From assembly GCF_030406045.1 (NCBI RefSeq), contig NZ_CP128988.1, forward strand, positions 1,151,438 through 1,215,437: a stretch of 64,000 bases of DNA, in the 5' to 3' direction. The translations under genes were made by a program, and so were the position numbers. Every line of letters begins with the position of its first letter. Position 1 is the first letter of the stretch. Source of the stretch: Thiohalobacter sp. IOR34. Its GTDB lineage: Bacteria > Pseudomonadota > Gammaproteobacteria > Thiohalobacterales > Thiohalobacteraceae. Positions 24,543 to 32,489 of this stretch are shown here, in pieces. The notes under the pieces were generated by a model that was not told the DNA's origin, ran no database searches, and was given only the letters and a program-made list of their open reading frames with translations.

Positions 24543-24872
24543 ATGAACGACAAGCGCAAGCAGGTCCGGACGGAGATCAGTGCGGAGATAGAGGTCCGCG
24601 ATCATCACAGCGGCGAGCCGGTGGGCCGGCTGGTCAATCTGTCGCCGAGCGGCATGATGCTGTTCGTAGGGCGGGAGATCGCACCGCACAGCGTCTATCA
24701 GTTCGATCTGTTGCTGCCGGGGGTAGTGCTGGAGACGGATACCCTCACCCTGGGTGCCGAGAGCCTCTGGTGCCAACCCTGTGAGTCGGGCGAGTTCTGC
24801 GCCGGCTTCCATTTGATCGACATCCCGCCGGACCAGCAGGACGTGCTGGCCGCCCTGATCCAGGGCGAGTGA
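24543..24872 (+). CDS. PilZ-domain protein, probable c-di-GMP receptor
   Basis: The 109-aa protein is a single PilZ domain. It carries both c-di-GMP contact motifs: RKQVR (RxxxR) at the N-terminus, and NLSPSGM ([D/N]xSxxG) about 25 residues later. Beta strands such as VGRLVNLSPSGMMLFVG and FCAGFHLIDI follow the fold. It starts 13 bp after the DUF1631 gene and likely forms an operon with it, so the pair may act as receptor and effector. A GGDEF-EAL enzyme at 54-56 kb could set the ligand level. Binding is predicted, not shown. Confidence 0.92.
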   Translation: MNDKRKQVRTEISAEIEVRDHHSGEPVGRLVNLSPSGMMLFVGREIAPHSVYQFDLLLPGVVLETDTLTLGAESLWCQPCESGEFCAGFHLIDIPPDQQDVLAALIQGE

Positions 24873-24884
24873 GGCCGGAGCTTC

Positions 24885-25676
24885 TCAGCCGTCCGGCGCG
24901 GGCGGAAAGACCTCTCGATACAGGGCCAGGCTGGCATAGGCCAGCACCGGCAGGGTCACGCACAGCAGCGGTAGCAGCAGGATGGAGACCAGGGTCGTAG
25001 CGCCGAGCAGCAGGCCCCAGACCAGGCTGGCCGCGGGATTGCCGAGCACCGCGCGCACGCTGGCGCTGACCGCCTGCACCAGACCGGCGCGACCCTCGTA
25101 CAGCAGCGGTATGGAGAAGGCTGTCACGGTGAAGACGATGCCAGCCAGCACCGCACCCATCAGTGCCGCCCAGAGCTCAAAGCCGATCACCGCCGGTTGC
25201 AGCCGGATCAGCCAGGGCGCCCCGTAGCCCAGGGCTTCACCACCGATCATCATGCTGTAGAGGATGGCCGCGTCGGTGATCCAGATCAGGAACAGGAAGG
25301 CGCAGAGCAGGCGGAGCAGCCAGATCCCGCCTGGCGCCCGGACGATGGCCGACAGGGCCCGGCGCAGCCGGGGCCGCTCGGCGCGCTCCGGCAGCTCGGC
25401 AAGGTGGAAGAAGCCGTCCAGCAGGGCCGGTGCCAGGAGCAGGAAACCGCCGGCCACGGGCAGGGCCATGGGCGCGAGGCCGAGGGCGCCGAGCGCGGCG
25501 AGCAGCGCACCGCCGACGACAGCGGCAATGGCGGCCAGTGCCAGGCTGGGGGCAGGAAGGGTGAGGAATGTGGAGGCGCCGGCAGCCAGCGCGTGGCCGA
25601 TCTGGCGCAGGCCGTAGGGACGGGGCACGGGAAGAGCGGTTGCCGCCAGGGAGGATGCGCTGCGGGAGGCCTGCAT
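24885..25676 (-). CDS. DUF2189-like integral membrane protein
   Basis: The roughly 263-aa product has about six TM segments and the DUF2189-like pattern: PYGLRQIGHALAAGASTFL at the N-terminus, GGFLLLAPALLDGFFHLAE, TDAAILYSMMIGG, FTVTAFSIPLLYEGR and ASVRAVLGNPAASLVWGLLL. Family members are uncharacterised inner-membrane proteins, sometimes near respiratory genes. The start is uncertain: ATG 25676 (MQASRS) or 25694. It converges on the PilZ gene with a 12-bp gap. Its upstream side is occupied by a chain of palindromic elements that begins 22 bp away, which could affect its promoter. Confidence 0.75.
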   Translation of the reverse strand: MQASRSASSLAATALPVPRPYGLRQIGHALAAGASTFLTLPAPSLALAAIAAVVGGALLAALGALGLAPMALPVAGGFLLLAPALLDGFFHLAELPERAERPRLRRALSAIVRAPGGIWLLRLLCAFLFLIWITDAAILYSMMIGGEALGYGAPWLIRLQPAVIGFELWAALMGAVLAGIVFTVTAFSIPLLYEGRAGLVQAVSASVRAVLGNPAASLVWGLLLGATTLVSILLLPLLCVTLPVLAYASLALYREVFPPAPDG

Positions 25677-25697
25677 GCCACCATTGTAAGGCAAATC

Positions 25698-25866
25698 CTA
25701 GCAGCCTGTCGGACTCAGGACTGATCTACTGCGCGGGTGGGAGAGCGGCCCGAATCTCCCCGATTTCTCGTTGCGTAGTGCCCGCTATGCGCCTCGAAAT
25801 CGTGAAGATTCGTTCTCGTTCTCCCACCCTGCTCGCTACGATCGCCTAAGTCCGACAGGCTGCTAG
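25698..25866. mobile_element. 161-bp hairpin element, CTAG duplication
   Basis: The core 25702-25862 starts CAGCCTGTCGGACT and ends with the inverse AGTCCGACAGGCTG. It is flanked by CTAG at 25698-25701 and 25863-25866. Internal arms continue the hairpin: GGGTGGGAGA against TCTCCCACCC-type sequence, GATTTC against GAAATC, and a GCGTAG/GCTATGC tip near 25776-25794. It is non-coding. Its right CTAG is also the left CTAG of the next element, so the two insertions share a target site. It is related in layout and end sequence to the element at 15031-15179. Confidence 0.85.
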
Positions 25867-26114
25867 CCCGCATATTGCACCAAGGATTCGATGCCGAGGG
25901 CGAATCCGGCAAAGCAGCTTGGGCGATCGGCCGAAAAAGCATGGCCGTCGCCATGGTTCGAGGGGGATCGCTCAAGATGCGCAGCCCGATTCGGCCTGAC
26001 ATCGAATAGGCACAAAGTGTACCTGCCCAAACGGCTCTCTCATGGTCATCTCGGCCTTGTGTAACAGCCTCAATGCCGACCATGCAGACCGCCTTGGTGC
26101 AATATGCGGGCTAG
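25863..26114. mobile_element. 244-bp TIR element, copy A1, CTAG duplication
   Basis: The core 25867-26110 has 18-19 bp terminal inverted repeats starting CCCGCATATTGCACCAAGG and is flanked by CTAG on both sides. A central stem runs from ATTCGATG (25886-25893) to CATCGAAT (26000-26007), capped by CATGGC-CGTC-GCCATG (25940-25955). A second complete copy with paired substitutions lies at 60544-60796. There is no open frame of note. A 4-bp YTAR duplication fits families such as the IS5 group, but no transposase is present here, so family assignment is inference. Confidence 0.88.
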
Positions 26115-26542
26115 GGCTTCAACACCACACCAATCGCGGCCTGGAGACCGCTCCTACAACATATTGTGCCGCCACGCCCCGTAGGAGCGGCCTCCAGGCC
26201 GCGATGCTCGGAGTCAATCGTACAGGCACAAACTGTAACCCGCCCAAGGGGCCTTTCATGGTCATATCGTCCCTGTATTGCAGCACGAACCCCCTTCATG
26301 CGCGCCGCCGTGGTGCAATATGCGGGCTAGGGCTTCAACACCACACCAATCGCGGCCTGGAGACCGCTCCTACAACATATTGTGCCGCCACGCCCCGTAG
26401 GAGCGGCCTCCAGGCCGCGATGCTCGGAGTCAATCGTACAGGCACAAACTGTAACCCGTCCAAGGGGCCTTTCATGGCCATATCGTCCCTGTATTACAGC
26501 ACGAACCCCCTTCATGCGCGCCGCCCTGGTGCAATATGCGGG
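26111..26542. repeat. Two tandem 216-bp composite repeat units
   Basis: Units 26111-26326 and 26327-26542 are nearly identical; only a handful of bases differ. Each starts at a CTAG. It then holds a paired inverted motif (ATCGCGGCCTGGAGACCGCT... and GTAGGAGCGGCCTCCAGGCC..., the genome's REP-like arm). It ends with the right half of element A (ACAGGCACAAACTGTAAC ... GGTGCAATATGCGGG). Since 216 is divisible by three, a spurious 184-codon frame with a 72-residue repeat crosses them; it shows no protein signal. A diverged inverted copy lies at 43700-43860. Confidence 0.85.
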
Positions 26543-26585
26543 TTAACCCGGCAGCTGAACACAACCTGTATGGCTGCCGGGTTAA
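26543..26585. repeat. 35-bp mini-palindrome between two TTAA sites
   Basis: TTAA-CCCGGCAGC, a 17-nt loop and GCTGCCGGG-TTAA form a perfect 13-bp stem ending the repeat island. The loop holds CACAACCTGTAT, like the internal CACAAACTGTAA of element A. It looks like an internally deleted relative inserted at a YTAR site. It lies 130 bp before the vWA gene and could influence its promoter. Confidence 0.6.
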
Positions 26586-26714
26586 TAACTGGTTGAATCT
26601 AAACTATATCTGAAAGTTGCCGATACAGCGGTGGAGGCCGGCCGGCTATCCGCCAGTGCACGGCCGTCGCAGTACCTGGGGAACAGCGAGAAAAAACAAG
26701 GGTATGGGAACGTG

Positions 26715-28340
26715 ATGAAAGGACAAGAGGGAAACCTGCCGATGCCGGGCATGCCGGCCAGGGTGCTGGCCGCGTTGCTGCTCTGGTGTCTCGCCTGGAT
26801 GGCGCCGTTCGCCATTGCAGCCGATGAGGGTACTGCCGCCGAGGGGGTCGATGCAGTGCTGGTCATCGACAGTTCCGGCAGCATGAAGGAAACCGATCCG
26901 CGGCGCCTGCGGGTGGCGGCGGCGAAGATGTTCGTCTCGCTGCTCGGCCCGGAGGACAGGACCGGCCTGATCAGTTTTAGTGACGATGGCTATCCGGTGC
27001 TGCATCTGACGCCGGCCACGCCGGCGAACCGCGAACGCTTGTTCAAGGGCATCGAGAAGGTTTCGGCGCGTGGCGTCTATACCAATCTCCATGCGGCCCT
27101 GCTCAAGGGGCGGGAGATGCTGGACAAGGAGGGCCGGCCCGGTCACCGGCGGCTGCTGGTGCTGATGTCGGATGGCAAGATGGACGTCGGCGACTGGAAC
27201 GAGGACCAGCGTCTGAAGCAGCAGATCCGCGGATCCCTGATCGAGGCGTTGCGCAACAGCGGCATCGAGGTCTACACCATCGCCTTTACCGAGGCCTCCG
27301 ACATGACGTTGCTGCGTGAGATCGCCGATGGCACCGGGGCCTTGTCGCGCATGGCCTCCAACGACCGCGAGCTGCACAAGGTCTTCAGTGCCATCTTCGA
27401 AAGTGCCAAGCAGCCCGACATGCTGCCCATCGAGGGTGGCGATTTCGTGGTCGACGACTCGGTCGACGAAGTCACCATCATCGCTTCCAAGGTAAGGCCG
27501 GACAGCGAGATCCAGCTGCTGATGCCCGACGGGCGGCGCATCACCGCCGAGGTGGCGGGGCGCGCGGTGCGCTGGTTCCGCTCCGAGGGCTTCGACATGA
27601 TCACCATCCAGGGTCCCCCGCCCGGCCGCTGGCACCTGGTCTCGGACAGCACCGACAACCGGGCCTATGTGGTGACCGATATGGGCATCGAGGCCCGCCT
27701 CGCTGCAGAGCGGGTCAAGGTGGGAGAGAGTAACGGACTCAAGGCCTGGCTGGTGCAGAATGGCGAGCTGCTGGCCACGCCGGAGATTCTGGCCACCACC
27801 CGTTACCGGGTCGATGTCGAACAGCCCGATGGCAGTGCGCTGCAGGTCGAGCTGAACAACGAGGAACCTCTGGAGGACGGTGTCTACGAGGCGGCCCTGC
27901 AGTTCCAGCAGCCGGGCCAGTACCGGCTGAAGGTGAGCGCCCGCAGCCAGACTTTCCAGCGTGAGAAGGTGCTGTATCTCGATGTCGAGCCGCTGCCGGA
28001 AGGCGCCGCGCCGCCCCCGGTGGTTGCCGAACCCGAGCCAGAGCCGCAGCCCGTTGCCGAGTCTGAACCCGAACCGGAACCCGAGCCGCAACCCCCGGCG
28101 GAGCCTGCAGCGGAAGCGCCCGAAGTCGAGGAGCCGCCCCCGGCGCTTCAGGAGGAGGAGCTGCTGACGGAGGAACCGGCCGATGAGGGGATCAACGTCG
28201 GTCTGATCATCTCCCTCTTCGTCCTGGTCAATCTGTTGATCGGCGGACTGGTGGCCGGATTCATCTTCTGGAAGAAACGCCGCGGCGCACGGGCGGCCGA
28301 GAAGGTGGAAGACGCGGATGACGAGGACGTCGCCGAATAG
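26715..28340 (+). CDS. Membrane-anchored von Willebrand factor A domain protein
   Basis: The 541-aa product has an N-terminal Sec signal (ARVLAALLLWCLAWMAPFAIA). A vWA domain spans about residues 46-240 with a MIDAS motif D52-S-S-G-S56, a downstream Thr in GVYTNLH and VLMSDGKMDVG. A beta-rich region (about 250-440) follows. Next comes a Pro/Glu linker (EPEPEPQPVAESEPEPEPEP), one TM segment (about 492-516, IISLFVLVNLLIGGLVAG) and a basic then acidic cytoplasmic tail. The vWA head would sit in the periplasm. The ATG at 26715 has GGGA upstream; 26742 is an alternative. It is followed after 48 bp by the coiled-coil repeat gene, probably cotranscribed. Function unknown; vWA domains usually bind proteins through metal. 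Confidence 0.82.
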   Translation: MKGQEGNLPMPGMPARVLAALLLWCLAWMAPFAIAADEGTAAEGVDAVLVIDSSGSMKETDPRRLRVAAAKMFVSLLGPEDRTGLISFSDDGYPVLHLTPATPANRERLFKGIEKVSARGVYTNLHAALLKGREMLDKEGRPGHRRLLVLMSDGKMDVGDWNEDQRLKQQIRGSLIEALRNSGIEVYTIAFTEASDMTLLREIADGTGALSRMASNDRELHKVFSAIFESAKQPDMLPIEGGDFVVDDSVDEVTIIASKVRPDSEIQLLMPDGRRITAEVAGRAVRWFRSEGFDMITIQGPPPGRWHLVSDSTDNRAYVVTDMGIEARLAAERVKVGESNGLKAWLVQNGELLATPEILATTRYRVDVEQPDGSALQVELNNEEPLEDGVYEAALQFQQPGQYRLKVSARSQTFQREKVLYLDVEPLPEGAAPPPVVAEPEPEPQPVAESEPEPEPEPQPPAEPAAEAPEVEEPPPALQEEELLTEEPADEGINVGLIISLFVLVNLLIGGLVAGFIFWKKRRGARAAEKVEDADDEDVAE

Positions 28341-28388
28341 CCGCCGCCCGTTCACGGCATGCGGCACACCCATGGAGAGAGGGCAGGA

Positions 28389-30065
28389 ATGATGGCGGGA
28401 TATGTCTACAGTCTGCTGGGGGTGCTGGAGCTGGTGTTCGTGCTCGCCGGCCTGTCGATCTATCTGCATCTGCGTCACAGCAAGGCCAGGCGACTCATCG
28501 ATGAACTGCAGGCCAGTCTTCGCGAGCAGAGCGGGAAGCAGGCGGCGGGGGCGGTCGATGCGGCCAAGGGGGAACATGCCGAGGCACCAGTTCCGGACTA
28601 TGCCAGCTTCCTGAACGAGGAACTGGAGGCATCCAGCCTGATGCTGGGACCCCAGCCGGAGGGTGAGGCGGAGCAGGGGGACGATACCGTGCGGCAGATG
28701 CTGGCAGCCCGTCACCAGTTCCTGCAGCTCGAACTTGATGTCCAGTCCCTGAGCAGGAAGGACCCGGAGAGCCGCCGCAAGCGGCTGGTGGAAGGCATGC
28801 AGAGCCTGCTCTCCAGTCTGTTGCCCGACAAGGATGGCGCAAACGATGCAGCGGTTGGCACGACGGAGACCCGTGGTGAAAAGGATGCGGCCGGCCTGAG
28901 CCGTGAACAGCAGCTCGAGGAGCAGCTCTCCCATCTGCGCGGGGTCATCGACAACCAGCACGAGGTGATGCGCGAACTCAAGCACATGCTGGAGGAGACA
29001 CTGGACGATTCGCCCCAGGCCCAGGAGATCATGCACAAGTTGCTCGATGCCGAGGGGCGCAGCAAGGAGATGGAGGCCTTCCTCGCCGGCTTCGCCTCGC
29101 CGGAGGCCATGGCGTCCAAGGGCGGCACCGTCCACCATCCGGACACCGACATGCTGCGTGACCTGGTCGGCAACCAGCAGCAGACCATCGATCATCTGCG
29201 CAATATGCTGCGGGACATCCTGCCGGAAACGGAAGAGACCAAGCGCTTGTGCGATGCCCTGAACAAGGTGCAGCGCACCAACCAGGAACTCGGCACCTGT
29301 GTCCAGGTGCTGGAGGACGAAAACCTGCGGCTGCGTGATCAGGTCGACAGCCTGCAGGCCCGGCTCGATGAACTCGGTCGGGCCGAGCCGGTGCCCTCGG
29401 AGGAGCCGTCAGCCGGCGAGCAGCCTCCCGCCGCCGGACCCGCGGCCGCAGAGGCGGAAACCGCAGAGGCGGAAACCGCAGAGGCGGAAACCGCAGAGGC
29501 GGAAACCGCAGAGGCGGAAACCGCAGAGGCGGAAACCCCAGAGGCGGAAACCCCAGAGGCGGAAACCCCAGAGGCGGAAACCCCAGAGGCGGAAACCCCA
29601 GAGGCGGAAACCCCAGAGGCGGAAACCCCAGAGGCGGAAACCCCAGAGGCGGAAACCGCAGAGGCGGAAACCCCAGAGGCGGAAACCCCAGAGGCGGAAA
29701 CCCCAGAGGCGGAAACCCCAGAGGCGGAAACCCCAGAGGCGGAAACCCCAGAGGCGGAAACCCCAGAGGCGGAAACCGGGGTGGCGGAAACCGGGGTGGC
29801 GGAGAGAGGTGGATCCGAACGCGAGCTGCAGATGCCGTCACCCGACGCCGTTGCCCTGGATGCCGACGAGGAGGGCGGACGGCCTGCCGAAGATGACATC
29901 GATGCCCTCCTCGACGAGGTGTTGCAGCGGCCGGAAGAGGAGGACGATGCCGACGCCGGCGTCGTCGATGACATCGATGCCCTGCTGGAGGCGGCTGCCG
30001 CACCCGCGGCCGATGCGGAAACCGATGCCGAGGCGCAGGCCGGCTCCGGCCAGGCTTCCGGCTGA
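28389..30065 (+). CDS. Membrane coiled-coil protein with Glu-rich pentapeptide repeats and DIDALL motifs
   Basis: I do not recognise a named family. The 558-aa product has an N-terminal TM segment (residues about 3-26), then charged heptad-like helices to about 335 (QQLEEQLSHLRGVIDNQHEV, LGTCVQVLEDENLRLRDQV). An (A/P)EAET pentapeptide tract spans residues 354-463, and the tail is acidic. The tail holds two near-identical motifs, DDIDALLDEVL (from 502) and DDIDALLEAA (from 527). These resemble the EIDALL helix at the N-terminus of FliM that docks CheY-P. The start is MMAGYV at 28389, with GAGAGGG upstream. It lies between the vWA gene and mrcB, all on one strand. Probably an inner-membrane scaffold with a cytoplasmic tail. 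Confidence 0.75.
   Translation: MMAGYVYSLLGVLELVFVLAGLSIYLHLRHSKARRLIDELQASLREQSGKQAAGAVDAAKGEHAEAPVPDYASFLNEELEASSLMLGPQPEGEAEQGDDTVRQMLAARHQFLQLELDVQSLSRKDPESRRKRLVEGMQSLLSSLLPDKDGANDAAVGTTETRGEKDAAGLSREQQLEEQLSHLRGVIDNQHEVMRELKHMLEETLDDSPQAQEIMHKLLDAEGRSKEMEAFLAGFASPEAMASKGGTVHHPDTDMLRDLVGNQQQTIDHLRNMLRDILPETEETKRLCDALNKVQRTNQELGTCVQVLEDENLRLRDQVDSLQARLDELGRAEPVPSEEPSAGEQPPAAGPAAAEAETAEAETAEAETAEAETAEAETAEAETPEAETPEAETPEAETPEAETPEAETPEAETPEAETPEAETAEAETPEAETPEAETPEAETPEAETPEAETPEAETPEAETGVAETGVAERGGSERELQMPSPDAVALDADEEGGRPAEDDIDALLDEVLQRPEEEDDADAGVVDDIDALLEAAAAPAADAETDAEAQAGSGQASG
29448..29807 (+). repeat. 15-bp in-frame minisatellite, 22 units plus 2 degenerate
   Basis: Unit (G/C)CAGAGGCGGAAACC, 15 bp, repeats 22 times without any other substitution (29448-29777). 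The order is six GCA (Ala) units, eight CCA (Pro), one Ala, seven Pro. Two GGGGTGGCGGAAACC-like units (GVAET, GVAER) follow. Near-perfect DNA identity points to recent expansion by slippage. Because the unit is five codons, copy-number change alters linker length without frameshift. Confidence 0.97.
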
Positions 30066-30143
30066 TCCCCCCGTACAGACGGCTGACATCCCCCGGCGAG
30101 TTGCGTAAGCTAGGCGCTTTCAGCGCCCGATGTGACCCCCTGG

Positions 30144-32489
30144 ATGGCAGCCCGCCGCAAAGCCCGCCGCAAGAACGCCAGTACCCGCTCCCCCAAGAAA
30201 CGCCGCAAGGCAGGCCGCCGCGGCGGCCGCTCCGGCTTTCCCTGGCTGCGGCTGTTGCTCACCCTGCTGGTGGCGCTGGCCGCCTATGGCGTCTACCTCG
30301 ATGCCCGGGTCCGCAGCCAGTTCGAGGGCAAACGCTGGGCCCTGCCGGCCAAGGTCTATGCCCGGCCGCTGGAACTCTATGCCGGTCTGGAGCTCAGTGC
30401 CCGCGATTTCGCCGCCGAACTCGAACAGCTCGGTTACCGGCCGGTGCGCAGCCCGCGGCGGCCGGGTGAGGTGGCGCGTGACGGTGGGCGCTTCGATCTC
30501 TATACCCGCGCCTTCGCTTTTCCCGACGGGGCCGAACCGGGCCGGCGTATCCGGCTGCGCTTCGAGGCAGGGCGCCTGGCGGAGCTGAGGGCAGCGGATA
30601 CCTCCCGGTCGCTCGATCTGCTGCGACTCGAACCCCTGCAGATCGCCAGCATCTATCCCGCCCACCGGGAAGACCGCATCCTGGTGCGTCTGGACGAGGT
30701 GCCGCCGCTGCTGATCGAGACCCTGATCGTGGTCGAGGACCGGGCCTTCTACCGCCACCATGGCATCTCGCCGCGCGCCATCGCCCGTGCCATGCTCGCC
30801 AACCTGCGTGCCGGCGGCCTGGTGCAGGGCGGCAGCACCCTTACCCAGCAGCTGGTCAAGAACTTCTATCTCAGCCAGGCGCGCACCCTGAGCCGCAAGC
30901 TCAACGAGGCCCTGATGGCGCTGCTCCTGGAGCTGCACTATTCCAAGGACGAGATCCTCGAGGCCTACCTCAACGAGGTCTATCTTGGCCAGGACGGGGC
31001 GCGGGCCATACACGGCTTCGGCCTGGCCAGCCGTTTCTATTTCGATCGCCCGCTGAAGGACCTGGCGCCGGAGCAGATCGCCCTGCTGGTGGGGCTGGTC
31101 AAGGGTCCCTCCTACTACGACCCGCGTCGTCATCCGCAGCGCGCCCGTTCGCGTCGCAACCTGGTGCTGGAACTGATGGCCAGCCAGGGACTGATCGAAT
31201 CGTCACGTCTGGCCAGCTACCGGGCGCGGCCGCTGGGCACGGTGCGCCTGCGCAGGCTGGCGAGCAATGCCTATCCTGCCTTCCTCGAACTGGTGCGCAG
31301 TCAGCTGTACCGCGATTACCGGGAGGAGGATCTGCGTTCCGAGGGGCTGCGCATCTTCACCAGCCTGGACCCGCGCATCCAGCGTGCCGCCGAGGCCGGC
31401 CTGGCCACCCGGTTGGGCCGCCTGGAACGGTTGCGCGGCATGGAGAGCGGCGTGCTCCAGGGGGCGGTGCTGGTGACCGGGACCGAGGACGGCGAGGTGC
31501 TGGCGGTGGTCGGCGATCGCCAGCCCCAGCAGGCCGGTTTCAACCGTGCCCTGGCTGCGCGGCGACCGGTCGGTTCGCTGCTCAAGCCGGCCGTCTATCT
31601 CACCGCACTGGCCGAGCCGCGGCGCTACACCCTGGCCACCCTGCTGGACGACAGTCCCCTGGAGGTGCAGCAGCCGGACGGCAGTGTCTGGGCGCCGCAG
31701 AACTACGATCACCGCTTTCGCGGCCCGGTGCTGCTGCATGATGCCCTGGTGCATTCCTATAACGTACCCACGGCCCGGCTTGGCCTGGCGCTCGGCGTGC
31801 CGCAGGTGATCGGGATCCTGCACCGGCTGGGCCTGGAGCGGGAGTTCTCGCCCTGGCCCTCGCTGCTGCTCGGCGCGGCGGAACTGACGCCGCTGGAGAT
31901 CACCCGTCTCTATCAGACCTTCGCCGCCGGGGGGTTCCGCACGCCGCTGCGCGCGATCCGCGCCGTGCTCTCTGCCACAGGGGAGGCGCTGCAGCGCTAT
32001 CCGCTGCAGGTGGAGCAGGTATTCAGCCCGGCGCAGAGCTTCCTCATCAACAGCGCGTTGCAGGACGTGGTGCGCGAGGGGACGGCCGCCCCCCTGGCGC
32101 GGCGCTTTGGCGCCGAGGCCGGGATCGCCGGCAAGACCGGTACCACCGACGATCTGCGTGACAGCTGGTTCGCCGGTTTCGACGGGCGGCGGCTGATGGT
32201 CGCCTGGGTCGGCCGTGACGACAACCAGCCGATGGGACTGACCGGCAGTGCCGGGGCCCTGCAGGTGTGGTCCGAGGTGGCGGGCCGGATCGGCATCGTG
32301 CCCCGGCGGATGCCTCAGCCGGAGGACATCGAATGGGCCTGGATCGACCGGGCCAGCGGTCTGCGTGCGGACAGCGGCTGCGAGGATCGCATAGAATTGC
32401 CCTTCATCGCCGGTACCGTGCCGACCGGGCTGGCGCCCTGCGCGGGTCGCGGGCCGGCCGGCTGGCTCAAACGTATATTCACACCATGA
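30144..32489 (+). CDS. mrcB: Penicillin-binding protein 1B (bifunctional transglycosylase/transpeptidase)
   Basis: A class A PBP that polymerises and crosslinks peptidoglycan. The 781-aa product has a basic cytoplasmic tail (KARRKNASTRSPKKRRKAGR), a TM segment (LRLLLTLLVALAAYGVYL) and a UB2H region (about 80-150). The GT51 domain has catalytic Glu in VVEDRAFYRHHG, GGSTLTQQLVKNFYL and EAYLNEVYLGQDG. The transpeptidase domain has SLLK (S478), SYN and GKTGTTDD. A GTG 12 bp upstream is an alternative start; neither has a clear SD, and a small hairpin (GGCGCT/AGCGCC, 30113-30127) sits just before. The last codons overlap the ATG of a TPR lipoprotein gene. Confidence 0.96.
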   Translation: MAARRKARRKNASTRSPKKRRKAGRRGGRSGFPWLRLLLTLLVALAAYGVYLDARVRSQFEGKRWALPAKVYARPLELYAGLELSARDFAAELEQLGYRPVRSPRRPGEVARDGGRFDLYTRAFAFPDGAEPGRRIRLRFEAGRLAELRAADTSRSLDLLRLEPLQIASIYPAHREDRILVRLDEVPPLLIETLIVVEDRAFYRHHGISPRAIARAMLANLRAGGLVQGGSTLTQQLVKNFYLSQARTLSRKLNEALMALLLELHYSKDEILEAYLNEVYLGQDGARAIHGFGLASRFYFDRPLKDLAPEQIALLVGLVKGPSYYDPRRHPQRARSRRNLVLELMASQGLIESSRLASYRARPLGTVRLRRLASNAYPAFLELVRSQLYRDYREEDLRSEGLRIFTSLDPRIQRAAEAGLATRLGRLERLRGMESGVLQGAVLVTGTEDGEVLAVVGDRQPQQAGFNRALAARRPVGSLLKPAVYLTALAEPRRYTLATLLDDSPLEVQQPDGSVWAPQNYDHRFRGPVLLHDALVHSYNVPTARLGLALGVPQVIGILHRLGLEREFSPWPSLLLGAAELTPLEITRLYQTFAAGGFRTPLRAIRAVLSATGEALQRYPLQVEQVFSPAQSFLINSALQDVVREGTAAPLARRFGAEAGIAGKTGTTDDLRDSWFAGFDGRRLMVAWVGRDDNQPMGLTGSAGALQVWSEVAGRIGIVPRRMPQPEDIEWAWIDRASGLRADSGCEDRIELPFIAGTVPTGLAPCAGRGPAGWLKRIFTP

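Noticed and set aside
26042-26596. Open frame of 184 codons with a duplicated 72-residue segment
   Set aside because: The frame exists because two 216-bp palindromic repeat units are a multiple of three long; both strands are equally open, and there is no SD or protein-like pattern.
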